64,000 nucleotides of DNA from Parvibaculaceae bacterium (GTDB taxonomy: Bacteria > Pseudomonadota > Alphaproteobacteria > Parvibaculales > Parvibaculaceae): positions 1,741,001 to 1,805,000 of the forward strand of contig JAPWJY010000008.1 of assembly GCA_028283765.1 (NCBI GenBank), read 5' to 3'. Position 1 is the stretch's first letter, and the number at the start of each line of letters is the position of its first letter. Under the pieces are notes generated by a model, which was not told the DNA's origin, did no database searches, and worked only from the letters and a program-made list of their open reading frames with translations. Below, piece after piece: positions 8,671 to 17,904 of the stretch. The position numbers and the translations under genes are program-made.

Positions 8671-10911
8671 CTAGCCCGGCTGGCCGAACTTGCCGTTGGC
8701 GGGGAAGCCCTTGGGGGCGAGATAGCCGGCCTGGGCGCGCGCGCCCTTCCACTCGGCAAGCTCGGTGAAGGTGCGTGCCCGGCCCGAGCGGTCGTAGGTC
8801 ACGAGGCCGTCGGCCAGCGTGAAGCTGCGAACGTCGGAAAGGCCGCCATCCTTGTAGCGTTGCAGGCGCACGCCCTTGCCGCGCGTCATCTCGTTCAGTT
8901 CCGTGACCGGGAACACCAGCAGCTTGCGGTTTTCGCCCAGCACCGCCACATGGTCGCCCTCGACGGGCACGCACACCGCCACCTCGTCGGGCGTGGTCAC
9001 GTTCAGCACCTGCTTGCCGGAACGCTTGGTCGCGATCACCTCATCCTCCGGCACGATGAAGCCGTTGCCCTCGCGCGAGGCGACGATGAGCTTGCGGCCC
9101 GGCTGGTGAACGAACAGCGCCACCAGATCCTGCGCCTCGCCCAGTTCGATGATCAGCCTGAGCGGCTCGCCGTTGCCGCGCCCGCCCGGCAGCTTGTCCG
9201 CGCCGATGGTAAAGAAGCGCCCGTCGGTCGCCACGGCCACCAGCTTGTCGGTGGTCTGGGCATGGAACAGGAAGCGGACGCCATCCCCCTCCTTGAACTT
9301 CAGGTCGGCGCCGGGTTCGATATGGCCCTTCATGGCCCTTATCCAGCCTTTTTCGGAACAGACGATGGTGACCGGCTCGCGCTCCATCATCGCTTCCACC
9401 GGCATGGCGTCGAGCACCGGCGCGTCATCCAGCGTGCTGCGGCGGCGGCCCAGTTCCGTGGACTGGCCGAAGGTCTTCTTCAGCGCCCGGATTTCATCGG
9501 AAACCAGCCGCCATTGCTCTTCGTCGGAGGCCAGAACGGCATTGAGCGTGGCCTGCTCGGCGGAGAGCGTGGCGTGCTCGCCCCGGATTTCCATTTCCTC
9601 AAGCTTGCGCAGGGAGCGCAGGCGCATGTTGAGGATGGCCTCCGCCTGATTGTCGTTGAGCGAGAAGCGCGCCATCAGCACGCTCTTGGGCTCGTCCTCC
9701 TCGCGGATGATGCGGATCACCTCGTCGAGATTGAGATAGGCGACCAGATAGCCTTCCAGCAGTTCCAGCCGCCTGACGATCTTGTCGAGGCGGAAGCGGG
9801 TGCGGCGCTGAAGCACGATCTGGCGATGTTCGAGCCAGGCGCGCAGCACATCGCGCAGCGACATGACGGCGGGCACCTGCGCTGCGGAAAGCACGTTCAT
9901 GTTGAGCGGGATGCGCGATTCGAGTTCCGTGGTGCGAAACAGCGATTCCATCAGATGCGCCGGTTCGACGGTGCGGCTCTTGGGCACCAGCACGACGCGA
10001 ATATCCTCGGCGGACTCGTCGCGAACGTCTTCCAGAAGGGGCAGTTTCTTCGCGTTCAGCAGGTCCGCGATGCGCTCGATCAGCTTCGATTTCTGTACCT
10101 GATAGGGGATCTCGGTTACGACCAGCACCCATGTGCCGCGCCCCAGATCCTCCTGATGCCAGCGCGCGCGCACGCGGAACCCGCCGCGCCCCGTGGCATA
10201 GGCCTCGGCGATCGACTCGCGGCTCTCCACGATGATGCCGCCGGTCGGGAAATCGGGACCAGGCACAAACTCGACGAGCTTGGCGGCGGACGCCTGGGGA
10301 TGCCTGATCAGATGGAGCGCGGCGTCGCAAAGCTCGGCCACATTGTGCGGCGGAATGCTGGTCGCCATGCCGACCGCGATGCCGCTGGCCCCGTTCGCCA
10401 GCAGGTTGGGGAAAGCCCCCGGCAGCACAACCGGCTCCTGATCCTCGCCATCATAGGTTTCGCGGAAATCGACGGCGTCCTCGTCGATGCCGTCGAGCAG
10501 CAGGCGCGCCACCTCGGTCATGCGCGCCTCGGTGTAACGCATGGCGGCGGCGTTATCGCCATCGATATTGCCGAAATTGCCCTGCCCGTCGACCAGCGGA
10601 TAGCGCAGGCTGAAGCTCTGCGCGAGGCGCACCAGCGCGTCATAGACCGACTGGTCGCCATGAGGATGATAGCGGCCGATCACATCGCCGACGACGCGGG
10701 CGCATTTCTTGAAGCCGGAACCGGGATCGAGCTTCAACTGGCGCATGGCAAACAGCACGCGCCGGTGCACCGGCTTCATGCCGTCGCGCACGTCCGGCAG
10801 GGCGCGGTGCATGATGGTCGAAAGCGCATAGGCGAGGTATCGCTCCTCAAGCGCGCCTTTCAGGCCGATCTCTGGTTCGGGATCACGGGGCGGTGTCACG
10901 ACCTTGGGCAT
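8671..10911 (-). CDS. parC: DNA topoisomerase IV subunit A
   Basis: ParC is the DNA-cleaving subunit of topoisomerase IV, which decatenates daughter chromosomes as a ParC2ParE2 complex. The 746-residue protein opens with [20 protein letters not shown], and the catalytic tyrosine is in [10 protein letters not shown] (Y126). The quinolone-determining segment reads [12 protein letters not shown], with Gln87 at the place of E. coli Ser80 and Asp91 at the place of Glu84. The C-terminal half shows degenerate beta-pinwheel blades. It is called ParC rather than GyrA from its length, the short C-terminal domain and the company of recO and era. Start ATG at 10911. It is divergent from the rsm22-like gene across a 148-base region containing a 10-base dyad. 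Confidence 0.95.
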   Translation of the reverse strand: MPKVVTPPRDPEPEIGLKGALEERYLAYALSTIMHRALPDVRDGMKPVHRRVLFAMRQLKLDPGSGFKKCARVVGDVIGRYHPHGDQSVYDALVRLAQSFSLRYPLVDGQGNFGNIDGDNAAAMRYTEARMTEVARLLLDGIDEDAVDFRETYDGEDQEPVVLPGAFPNLLANGASGIAVGMATSIPPHNVAELCDAALHLIRHPQASAAKLVEFVPGPDFPTGGIIVESRESIAEAYATGRGGFRVRARWHQEDLGRGTWVLVVTEIPYQVQKSKLIERIADLLNAKKLPLLEDVRDESAEDIRVVLVPKSRTVEPAHLMESLFRTTELESRIPLNMNVLSAAQVPAVMSLRDVLRAWLEHRQIVLQRRTRFRLDKIVRRLELLEGYLVAYLNLDEVIRIIREEDEPKSVLMARFSLNDNQAEAILNMRLRSLRKLEEMEIRGEHATLSAEQATLNAVLASDEEQWRLVSDEIRALKKTFGQSTELGRRRSTLDDAPVLDAMPVEAMMEREPVTIVCSEKGWIRAMKGHIEPGADLKFKEGDGVRFLFHAQTTDKLVAVATDGRFFTIGADKLPGGRGNGEPLRLIIELGEAQDLVALFVHQPGRKLIVASREGNGFIVPEDEVIATKRSGKQVLNVTTPDEVAVCVPVEGDHVAVLGENRKLLVFPVTELNEMTRGKGVRLQRYKDGGLSDVRSFTLADGLVTYDRSGRARTFTELAEWKGARAQAGYLAPKGFPANGKFGQPG

Positions 10912-10957
10912 GGCTTACTCATCGATTCGTCACGAAATTATCCGGTCCGCAAGGGGT

Positions 10958-11005
10958 GCCACATATCGGCGGCAAAATCAGCCCTTGAAGCGGCAGATAT
11001 GTGGC
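10958..11005. repeat. 10-base inverted repeat in the parC/rsm22 divergent region
   Basis: Perfect arms GCCACATATC (10958-10967) and GATATGTGGC (10996-11005) are separated by 28 bases, in the middle of the 148 bases between the divergent parC and rsm22-like starts. It could be a pair of regulator sites or a long-loop hairpin. Function is unknown. Confidence 0.5.
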
Positions 11006-11059
11006 CTCTCTGTTCTTATTTTGTTTTCGGTTGTGGCAAACCGGCATATCTTGCGCGCC

Positions 11060-12022
11060 ATGGAACTTCCTGCCCCTCTGCGTCTCGCCGTCGAGCAGGC
11101 GCTGGCGCATGTGCCCCGCGCCGATCTGACCCGCGCAGCCGGTCTGCTGTCGCAGCGCTACCGCGCCGAGCGCCGCGACGGGCGCTTTCACCTTGCCGGC
11201 GATCTGGCGGCGCTTGCCTATCTCGCCACCCGGCTGCCCGCCACTTTCGCCGCCATCAGCGCCAGCATGAGCGCGGTTTCGCAGATAGCCGGGGAGTTCG
11301 CCCCCAGAACCATGCTCGATGTCGGGGCGGGCCCCGGCTCGGCCATGTGGGCGGCGGCGGAGTGCTGGCCGTCGCTGGACGACGCCCTGCTGATCGAGGC
11401 CAGCGCCCCGATCCGGGCGCTGGGCCACAGGCTGGCAGGCGATATTTCCGTGGCAAAGGTCGAATGGCAGGACCGCAATCTCGATCAGGGCCTGCCGGAC
11501 ATGCCGCCGCGCGATCTGGTCACGCTCGCCTATGTGCTGGACGAACTTGAGCCCCCCTCCCGCGAGCGGCTGATCGACAGGCTCTGGGCACTGACCGGCG
11601 GCATTCTCCTCATCATCGAGCCCGGCACGCCCGCGGGCTGGCAGCGCATTCTCGATGCCCGCACCCGGCTTGTGGCGCTCGGTGCGCATCTGGTTGCCCC
11701 CTGCCCGCACAGCGCGGCCTGCCCTGTCATCTCGCCGGACTGGTGCCATTTCTCGCGCCGCGTCGCCCGCTCGCGCCTGCACCGGCAGGTCAAGGAGGCC
11801 GATGTGCCATGGGAGGACGAGAAATTCATCTATGTCGCCGCGTCGCGGTCGCCTGTCCGCCCGCCTGCGGCCCGGGTGCTGACGCCGCCGCGCAGCGCGC
11901 CGGGGCGGATCAGCCTCAAGCTCTGTACCGACAAGGGACATCTGGAGGAACGGCTGGTCAGCAAGCGCGACAAGGACGCCTACCGGACCGCCCGGCGCGC
12001 CGGCTGGGGCGACGCCATCTGA
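11060..12022 (+). CDS. Rsm22-family small-ribosomal-subunit methyltransferase-like protein
   Basis: This 320-residue protein matches the Rsm22/METTL17 family, which helps small ribosomal subunit assembly. It has a class I SAM-type motif MLDVGAGPGSAMWAA (85-99) and YVLDELEPPSRERLIDRLW downstream. Four cysteines, C215, C221, C229 and C289, reproduce the spacing that in METTL17 holds an iron-sulfur cluster (CPHSAACP...DWCHFSRR, then LKLC). ATG at 11060 is the family-like start (MELPAPLRLAVEQAL); the frame is open further upstream but that part overlaps the parC promoter region. It converges with recO, 6 bases from its stop. Whether it methylates RNA or only binds the subunit is unknown. Confidence 0.85.
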   Translation: MELPAPLRLAVEQALAHVPRADLTRAAGLLSQRYRAERRDGRFHLAGDLAALAYLATRLPATFAAISASMSAVSQIAGEFAPRTMLDVGAGPGSAMWAAAECWPSLDDALLIEASAPIRALGHRLAGDISVAKVEWQDRNLDQGLPDMPPRDLVTLAYVLDELEPPSRERLIDRLWALTGGILLIIEPGTPAGWQRILDARTRLVALGAHLVAPCPHSAACPVISPDWCHFSRRVARSRLHRQVKEADVPWEDEKFIYVAASRSPVRPPAARVLTPPRSAPGRISLKLCTDKGHLEERLVSKRDKDAYRTARRAGWGDAI

Positions 12023-12028
12023 CCTCTT

Positions 12029-12757
12029 TCAGAGCGCCTTGACGGCCAGCCTTTCCGCCAGCCTGATCCGCGCATCCGGCAGCTTCGCGCGTCCCGCCGT
12101 GAACAGGTGCCGTTCCAGAAAATGGCCCGTGATCCGCAATCCCTCGCTCACATCGTCCGGGGTGACGGAGCCTGCCTGCGAACCCAGAAAGAATGACGGC
12201 AGGCGAAACAGCCGGTCCTTGTAGGGTTCGCCCGCCGCACGGCTGACGGCCCGGCCCGTGCGCGGTGAAACATAGGCAAGGTCCTCGCGTCCGCCGGTGA
12301 CGGCGCAGTGCGAGAGATCGAGGCCGAAGCCCATTTCCTGCAACAGGCCGAGTTCCCAGCGCACGAACAGGGCGGGCCAGATGCCGGGCTCCTCCATCCG
12401 GTCGAGCAACAGTTCAAAGCCCGCGAACAGTCCGGGATGGGCCTCGCGTTCGGGCAGGATGGAGACCATGGCGCAGGCCGCCGCCAGTCCGGCGAGCGAC
12501 AGCGGCTCCTGCATGAGAATTCCGGCGCGGGCCTTCAAAGGCTCGATGGTAAAGGTGCCCAGATGCTCGGCCAACCTTGCCCGCCAGACCAGCGCGACGC
12601 TGTTGCCGGGTTGCAGCATGCCCTTGCGGCGCGGCGAGGCCCCGCCGCGCACCAGCCCGGCATGGCGGCCATGATCCTGCGTGAAAACCTCCACCACAGC
12701 GCCGGATTCCGCATGGGGCCGGGCCGAGAGCACTATGCCGTGACCGGACCATTCCAT
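12029..12757 (-). CDS. recO: DNA repair and recombination mediator RecO
   Basis: RecO works with RecR (and RecF) to load RecA on SSB-coated gaps. The 242-residue protein begins MEWSGHGIVLSARPHAESGAVVEVFT, the N-terminal OB-fold pattern, continues with HAGLVRGGAS and LKARAGIL, and ends with a helical domain containing LSHCAVTGGREDLAYVSPRTGRAV. Only one cysteine remains where many RecO proteins have a four-cysteine zinc motif, so zinc binding is unlikely; this loss is common in the family. It follows era on the same strand with a 28-base gap, the usual alphaproteobacterial order rnc-era-recO. It converges with the rsm22-like gene. Confidence 0.93.
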   Translation of the reverse strand: MEWSGHGIVLSARPHAESGAVVEVFTQDHGRHAGLVRGGASPRRKGMLQPGNSVALVWRARLAEHLGTFTIEPLKARAGILMQEPLSLAGLAAACAMVSILPEREAHPGLFAGFELLLDRMEEPGIWPALFVRWELGLLQEMGFGLDLSHCAVTGGREDLAYVSPRTGRAVSRAAGEPYKDRLFRLPSFFLGSQAGSVTPDDVSEGLRITGHFLERHLFTAGRAKLPDARIRLAERLAVKAL

Positions 12758-12785
12758 GGCTGCTGCTCAGGCTCCCGTCGCTTGC

Positions 12786-13736
12786 TCAGTCGGTGAAGTC
12801 GAGACCCATTTCGCGATAGCGCGCCCGGTCGTCGGCCCAGCCCTCGCGCACCTTGACGAACAGGAACAGATGGACGCGGACGCCCATCATTTCCTCCAGA
12901 TCCTTGCGCGCGGACTGGCCGACCGCCTTGATGGTCTGGCCATCCTTGCCAAGCGCGATCTTGCGCTGGCTTTCGCGCTGGACGAAAATCACCTGCTCGA
13001 TGCGGATCGACTTGTCCTTCAGCTCTTCCCACTTCTCCGTCTCGACGGTGAGCGCGTAAGGCAGCTCCTCATGAAGGCGGATGAACAGCTTTTCGCGGGT
13101 TATCTCGGCGGCAAGCGAACGCATGGGAACGTCCGCCACCTGATCTTCGGGATAGAGCCACGGGCTTTTGGGCAGCTTTTCCGCGATGAAGCGCCTGAGA
13201 TCGGGCACGCCGTCTCCCGTCAGCGCCGAAATCATGAAGGTGTCGGTGAAGATGCCGGTTTCATTGAGCACGGTCGCCGCCTTGAGCAAGGCCGGACGCG
13301 GCGCTTCATCCACCTTGTTGAGCACCAGCACGGCCTTGCGCCGCTCCTTCTGCAAGCCGGCGACGATGCGGTCCACATCCCCGGTCAGGCCCTTCACCGC
13401 GTCGACCAGCAGGATCACGATGTCGGCGTCGGCGGCACCGCCCCACGCCGCACCGACCATGGCCCGGTCGAGACGGCGCTTGGGCTTGAAGATGCCCGGC
13501 GTATCGACGAACACGATCTGCGACGCGCCTTCGAGCGCAATGCCACGGATGCGGGTGCGGGTGGTCTGGACCTTGTGGGTGACGATGGCGACCTTGGAGC
13601 CGACAAGCTGGTTGACCAGCGTGGACTTGCCCGCATTGGTCGCCCCGATCACGGCCACGAAACCGCAACGGGTCGCGCCCGCATCGGCCTCGGTCAGATC
13701 ATGATCCGGTTCATCGTTCATATTGTTCATTACCAT
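12786..13736 (-). CDS. era: GTPase Era
   Basis: Era is an essential GTPase that binds the 3' end of 16S rRNA and couples 30S maturation to growth. In the 316-residue product the G1 motif GATNAGKST lies at 31-39, the switch with TTRTRIRGI at 58-66, G3 DTPG at 78-81, and G4 in VLNKVDEA about residue 140. A C-terminal KH domain includes GKDGQTIKAVGQSARKDLEEMMG. Its ATG at 13736 overlaps the rnc stop codon (ATGGTAA), so translation is probably coupled to rnc. An in-frame ATG two codons later is also possible. The N-terminus carries about 20 acidic residues before the G domain. Confidence 0.96.
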   Translation of the reverse strand: MVMNNMNDEPDHDLTEADAGATRCGFVAVIGATNAGKSTLVNQLVGSKVAIVTHKVQTTRTRIRGIALEGASQIVFVDTPGIFKPKRRLDRAMVGAAWGGAADADIVILLVDAVKGLTGDVDRIVAGLQKERRKAVLVLNKVDEAPRPALLKAATVLNETGIFTDTFMISALTGDGVPDLRRFIAEKLPKSPWLYPEDQVADVPMRSLAAEITREKLFIRLHEELPYALTVETEKWEELKDKSIRIEQVIFVQRESQRKIALGKDGQTIKAVGQSARKDLEEMMGVRVHLFLFVKVREGWADDRARYREMGLDFTD

Positions 13737-14452
13737 AATTCATGTGCGCCGAGCAGCGCTTCCGCCGCGGCCTGTTCCGCCAGACGCTTGGAAGCGCCCT
13801 GCCCCATGGCCGCGCCAAGCCCGTCTATGGAAACCTCTACCACAAATTCGGGAGCATGGTCGGGACCGTGGCGGTCCCTGACCTCATATCTGGGCAAGGT
13901 CAGGCCGCGTCCCTGGGCGCGCTCCTGAAGCGCGGTCTTGGCGTCCTGCTGGGCCCGCACAGGCCCCATGTCGAAGGAGCCCCATGCGCCCAGCACGAAA
14001 CGGCGGGCGGCCTCGAACCCGGCATCGAGATAAAGCGCGGCGATCACCGCTTCGCAGGCGTCCGCCAGCACGGTCGGCTTCACCCTGCCCTCGACCCGGC
14101 GTTCGCTCGGGCCCAGCACCAGATGATCGCCCAGCCCGATCCGCCCGGCCACCTCGGCGCAGCGCTCCTTGCGCACCAGCCCGTTGAGCCGGACGGCGAG
14201 TTCTCCTTCGGCGGCATCGGGAAAACGGCGGAACAGTTCCTCGGCGACGATCAGGCCAAGCACGCGGTCGCCCAGAAATTCCAGCCGCTCGCTCATGACC
14301 GGCGCACCGTTGGCGGCGGTCGCGCTGGAATGGGTCAGGGCGGCGCTCAGCAGGTCAGGATCGGAGAAACGATAGCCCAGACTTTCCTCAAGCAGCATCC
14401 GGTCGGGATGACCGCCGGTATCTATGCGCTTGCCATGGTGACCGCGGGCCAT
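13730..14452 (-). CDS. rnc: Ribonuclease III
   Basis: RNase III cuts double-stranded RNA, including the rRNA precursor. The 240-residue protein carries the signature ERLEFLGDR at 55-63 with metal ligands E58 and D62, the second metal site DACEAV (D131, E134), and a C-terminal double-stranded-RNA-binding domain from about residue 168 (DAKTALQE...QGASKRLAEQAAAEALL). ATG at 14452 was chosen because a GGAGG ribosome-binding site sits just before it, between it and the lepB stop at 14464; the frame is open further upstream into lepB. Gene order lepB-rnc-era suggests one operon with translational coupling to era. Confidence 0.95.
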   Translation of the reverse strand: MARGHHGKRIDTGGHPDRMLLEESLGYRFSDPDLLSAALTHSSATAANGAPVMSERLEFLGDRVLGLIVAEELFRRFPDAAEGELAVRLNGLVRKERCAEVAGRIGLGDHLVLGPSERRVEGRVKPTVLADACEAVIAALYLDAGFEAARRFVLGAWGSFDMGPVRAQQDAKTALQERAQGRGLTLPRYEVRDRHGPDHAPEFVVEVSIDGLGAAMGQGASKRLAEQAAAEALLGAHELW

Positions 14453-14463
14453 CCGTCCTCCGT

Positions 14464-15216
14464 TTATTGCACCCACCTCAGAATACGGCCCCAGCGGATC
14501 CCCTGCGGCCATTTCCAGATTTCCCACCAATGGGCCTCGCCATTGGCCGAGAAGAAGATCACTTCTGCCTTGCCGACCAGATTTTCCGCGGGCACATAGC
14601 CTACTTCGCTCAGGACACGGCTGTCCGTCGAATTGTCGCGATTGTCGCCCATCATGAAATAATGGCCGGGCGGCACGCGATAGACGTCGGTATTGTCTTC
14701 CGGGCCGTCATCCAGCAGATCCAGCGTCAGGTAGCTTTTGCCGTCAGGCAAGGTCTCGCGATATTGCGGCACGCGGCGCTCATTGCCGAAGGGGTCGATA
14801 TCGACGAAATCCTGCACCCGCACCTTGGGCACCGGCTTGCCGTTCAGGATGAGAACGCCATGGGTGACCTGGATGGTGTCGCCCGGCAGGCCGATCAGGC
14901 GCTTGATGAAGTCGGTCCGGTTGTCGGAAGGTGTCTTGAAGACAACCACATCGCCCCGCTCCGGATCGGAGCCGAAAATGCGACCGCTGAAGATCGGCGG
15001 GCTGAACGGAAAGCTGTGCCTTGAATAGCCATAGGCATACTTCTCAACGAACAGATAATCCCCGACCAGCAGGGTCGGCAGCATCGATTCCGTGGGAATA
15101 TTGAATGGCTGAAACAGAAACGCCCGTATGATCAGCGCCACCAGCAATGCATAGGCGATGGTTCGCACATTCTCACCGGTGGTGCTTGACCGGGCAGTGT
15201 CAGTCTTGTCGACCAT
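14464..15216 (-). CDS. lepB: Signal peptidase I
   Basis: LepB removes signal peptides from exported proteins at the periplasmic face of the inner membrane. The 250-residue protein has one N-terminal membrane helix (about 17-36), the catalytic serine in PTESMLPTL (S44), the general-base lysine in DFIKRLIGLPGD (K105), and the late box GHYFMMGDNRDNSTDSR. Length and topology match alphaproteobacterial LepB, with a single anchor rather than the two of E. coli. It lies upstream of rnc with an 11-base gap and downstream of acpS across 104 bases in which I see no gene. Confidence 0.96.
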   Translation of the reverse strand: MVDKTDTARSSTTGENVRTIAYALLVALIIRAFLFQPFNIPTESMLPTLLVGDYLFVEKYAYGYSRHSFPFSPPIFSGRIFGSDPERGDVVVFKTPSDNRTDFIKRLIGLPGDTIQVTHGVLILNGKPVPKVRVQDFVDIDPFGNERRVPQYRETLPDGKSYLTLDLLDDGPEDNTDVYRVPPGHYFMMGDNRDNSTDSRVLSEVGYVPAENLVGKAEVIFFSANGEAHWWEIWKWPQGIRWGRILRWVQ

Positions 15217-15320
15217 GAATTCTCATCATTTCCTGTTCCGGCACCTGAGCCGGGATCGTTGACGCGCGGGACAATAGCATAAGGGAGGATGCGGACAACC
15301 CGCCCGTTCCCGGCCATGCG

Positions 15321-15740
15321 TCAACCATTTTCCATAGCTGTGCCGCGCGGCTCCGCCGAGATGATGACCAGGGCCTGCGCCTGGGGAAAATCATCCGTGA
15401 TGGTGAGGTGGATGACCGCCTCCATGCCCTCCGGCGTCATTTCCCTGAGACGCCGCAGAGCCCCCCCGGTCAACGCCATGGTCGGCTGGCCGGAGCGCAG
15501 GTTGACCACGCCCATGTCACGCCAGAAGACGCCCCGGCGCAATCCCGTGCCCAGCGCCTTGGAGCAGGCCTCCTTGGCGGCGAAACGCTTGGCGTAGGAG
15601 GCCGCGCGTTCGCGCCGCGCTTCCGATTTCGCCTTTTCCGTTTCCGTATAGATCCGCTCGATGAAGCGTTCACCGAACCGCGAGAGCGTCTTTTCGATAC
15701 GGCGGATATCGATGATGTCGCTGCCGATGCCGATGATCAT
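15321..15740 (-). CDS. acpS: Holo-[acyl-carrier-protein] synthase
   Basis: AcpS transfers 4'-phosphopantetheine from CoA to the serine of acyl carrier protein, activating it for fatty acid synthesis. The 139-residue product starts [16 protein letters not shown] with metal ligand D8, and the second ligand E57 is in [15 protein letters not shown]. The end [11 protein letters not shown] is typical. Its ATG overlaps the pdxJ stop codon (ATGA), so translation is coupled. Length is normal. Confidence 0.96.
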   Translation of the reverse strand: MIIGIGSDIIDIRRIEKTLSRFGERFIERIYTETEKAKSEARRERAASYAKRFAAKEACSKALGTGLRRGVFWRDMGVVNLRSGQPTMALTGGALRRLREMTPEGMEAVIHLTITDDFPQAQALVIISAEPRGTAMENG

Positions 15741-16531
15741 GCGCCCACTCCGGCAAGGATCGCCGGCCCCCGGGCTTCATCCATCAACTGGCGCATCCGC
15801 GCCACCGCATCCTCAAGCCCGGTAAAGATGGCCTCGCCGATCAGGAAATGGCCAATATTGAGTTCGCGCATTTCGGGAATGGCGGCAATCTCGCCCACCG
15901 TGTCGTAATCGATGCCGTGGCCCGCATGAATCTCGATGCCGAGGCCGGCGCCAAGGCTTGCCGCCTCCCTGAGCCGGAGAAGCTCACGGGCACGGCCCTG
16001 CACATCGCCATGGGTGGCTTTCTCGCAAAAAGTACCGGTATGAAGCTCGACCACGGGCGCCGCCAGCGCCTTTGCCGCCTCGATCTGGCGGGCGTCGGGG
16101 TCGATGAACAGCGAAACCCGGATACCGGCGTCGAGCAGCCTTGCCACCGGATCACGCAGGGCGTCCATCTGGCCCGCGACGTCGAGACCGCCCTCGGTGG
16201 TCAGTTCGGCCCGCTTTTCCGGGACGATGCAGGCGGCGTGAGGCCGGTATTTGAGAACGATGGCGAGCATTTCCTCAGTCGCCGCCATCTCGAAATTGAG
16301 CGGCAGGGAAATCTCCGCCATCAGCCGGGCGATGTCGTCGTCGCGGATATGGCGGCGATCCTCGCGCAGATGGGCCGTGATGCCATCGACGCCAATGCTT
16401 TCCGCCAGCCGGGCGGCCCGCACCGGATCGGGATAAGCGCCTCCCCGGGCGTTTCTGACCGTTGCCACATGGTCGATATTGAGGCCAAGCCTCAGATGGG
16501 CGGGATCATGGCGGTCGCCAGTCATCGGCAT
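15737..16531 (-). CDS. pdxJ: Pyridoxine 5'-phosphate synthase
   Basis: PdxJ condenses 1-deoxyxylulose 5-phosphate with 3-amino-2-oxopropyl phosphate to form pyridoxine 5'-phosphate, the last ring-forming step of DXP-dependent vitamin B6 synthesis. The 264-residue TIM-barrel protein shows [51 protein letters not shown], and [22 protein letters not shown] ribosome-binding site precedes ATG at 16531; the ATG two codons later is also possible. It is coupled to acpS by a 4-base overlap. Conserved placement beside acpS and lepB is usual in this class. Confidence 0.96.
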   Translation of the reverse strand: MPMTGDRHDPAHLRLGLNIDHVATVRNARGGAYPDPVRAARLAESIGVDGITAHLREDRRHIRDDDIARLMAEISLPLNFEMAATEEMLAIVLKYRPHAACIVPEKRAELTTEGGLDVAGQMDALRDPVARLLDAGIRVSLFIDPDARQIEAAKALAAPVVELHTGTFCEKATHGDVQGRARELLRLREAASLGAGLGIEIHAGHGIDYDTVGEIAAIPEMRELNIGHFLIGEAIFTGLEDAVARMRQLMDEARGPAILAGVGA

Positions 16532-16563
16532 CGTCCTCTCAAGGGAACCCTCTCAACGGAAAT

Positions 16564-17229
16564 TCAGTGCCGTCCCGGCTTTGCGCCCTGCTTTCGTACC
16601 GGCAGGGGGGCGGCGATGGGGACAGGACCGGGCGGATAGGCAGCCCGGCTGGCGGCATGGTGGGGGTGGCGCGCCTGCTGCTGGTGGTAACGCTCGTGGA
16701 GGCGCTTGTGCCGCTTCACGCGGAACACCTGCACGCCCCAGTTGACCAGCCCATAGGTGATGAGCGCGGCGGCCAGCCCGACCGGGACCATGCCGATCAT
16801 CATCGGCTCGAACAGGGGCCAGACCTTGTGCCACGCCGAAGCCGACAGGGAGAGCAGATCACCCGAAACGGAAGCGGCATCCGGGCCGCCCCCCTTATGC
16901 CCCAGGACGAAGGCGCCGATGTCATAGGTCGCCAGCCAGATGAACGGATAGGTCAGCGGATTGCCGACGAAGGTGCCGAACGCCGCGGCAAAGAAGTTGC
17001 CCCGCAACACCCAGGCAATGATCACGGCCGAGACCACATGAAGGCCCAGAAAGGGCGTGCAGGACGCGAAAGCACCGGCCGCTGCCCCGACGGCGATGCC
17101 ATGGGGCGATCCCGACAGGCGGGTCATCCGGTACCAGTTATATTTGAGCGCGCGTTTCCAGCCGGAGCGCGGCCAGAGATTGTTTCTCAATCGGTCGATC
17201 GGGTGTAGCGGGACCCGGCGGCGAAACAT
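16564..17229 (-). CDS. DUF2062 membrane protein
   Basis: The 221-residue protein is a DUF2062 family member of unknown biochemical role, typical of proteobacteria. The family pattern is clear: SGSPHGIAVGAAAGAFASCTPFLGLHVVSAVIIAWVLRGN followed by GTFVGNPLTYPFIWLATYDIGAFVLG, giving hydrophobic hairpins at about residues 45-75 and 80-108, and another pair near 145-175. The C-terminus is basic, His/Gln/Pro-rich and presumably cytoplasmic. It lies between pyrE (11 bases) and pdxJ (32 bases) on the same strand and is probably in their operon. Confidence 0.88.
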   Translation of the reverse strand: MFRRRVPLHPIDRLRNNLWPRSGWKRALKYNWYRMTRLSGSPHGIAVGAAAGAFASCTPFLGLHVVSAVIIAWVLRGNFFAAAFGTFVGNPLTYPFIWLATYDIGAFVLGHKGGGPDAASVSGDLLSLSASAWHKVWPLFEPMMIGMVPVGLAAALITYGLVNWGVQVFRVKRHKRLHERYHQQQARHPHHAASRAAYPPGPVPIAAPLPVRKQGAKPGRH

Positions 17230-17240
17230 GCTCGCTTCTC

Positions 17241-17825
17241 CTATGCAAGGCCCCGGCTGCCCGGCTTGACGGGAGGAAGCGCCTGAAGTTCAGGCGGCAG
17301 CTTGTCAGCGGGATAGGCGGGGATGTCGAGCTGGCAGAGCGAGATGAGCTTGACGCCGACCTTCGCCTTGCCGCCGGAGCGGTCGATCAGGCAGGCCGCC
17401 GCCTTGACCCGCCCGCCCGCCTTGCGGATGGCGGCGATGCACTCGCGCGAGGAAAGGCCGGTGGTCACGATGTCCTCGACCATCAGCACCTTCGCGCCCT
17501 TTTTCAGCGGAAAGCCCCGGCGCAGCACGAATTCGCCCGCCTCGCGCTCGACATACATGGCGGGCACGCCCAAGGCGCGCGCCGTTTCATAACCGGGGAT
17601 AATGCCGCCGACCGCCGGTGAAATGATCACGTCGAAATCCTCGCCGATCTCGTCGCGCACTTTCGCGGCCAGCGCCCGGCACAGCTTGGCCGTACGTTTC
17701 GGGTCCATGAAGACCAGCGCCTTCTGGAGAAAGGTCGGGCTGCGCAGGCCGGACGACAGGATAAAATGGCCCTGCAACAGCGCGCCGGCCTTTTCAAACT
17801 CTTTGAGAACCTGGGCTTCTTTCAT
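17241..17825 (-). CDS. pyrE: Orotate phosphoribosyltransferase
   Basis: PyrE joins orotate with PRPP to give orotidine 5'-phosphate in pyrimidine synthesis. From ATG at 17825 the protein has 194 residues, normal for the family. It shows [19 protein letters not shown], the flexible-loop region [20 protein letters not shown], and the PRPP-binding motif [14 protein letters not shown] at 113-126. A longer in-frame reading to 17930 overlaps the rsh stop and is rejected because the extra residues are basic and atypical, while AAGGCGAG provides a ribosome-binding site just upstream of 17825. It follows rsh by 79 bases. Confidence 0.95.
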   Translation of the reverse strand: MKEAQVLKEFEKAGALLQGHFILSSGLRSPTFLQKALVFMDPKRTAKLCRALAAKVRDEIGEDFDVIISPAVGGIIPGYETARALGVPAMYVEREAGEFVLRRGFPLKKGAKVLMVEDIVTTGLSSRECIAAIRKAGGRVKAAACLIDRSGGKAKVGVKLISLCQLDIPAYPADKLPPELQALPPVKPGSRGLA

Positions 17826-17904
17826 GCTCGCCTTCGATACAAATATGGTTCCGGCCCTGCCGGTATAGCGCAAGCGCACCCGAAAGACAGAGCCATTCGC
17901 CCGC

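Noticed and set aside
10924-10928. GANTC methylation site (GATTC) just before parC as a CcrM/GcrA control signal
   Set aside because: A single GANTC is expected often by chance, and no second element supports it.
8860-11550. An 896-codon open frame opposite parC
   Set aside because: It is the antisense shadow of parC and runs into the rsm22-like gene in another frame; no protein-like motifs.
12029-12757. RecO with a zinc finger
   Set aside because: Only one cysteine remains in the region, so no four-cysteine zinc site can form.
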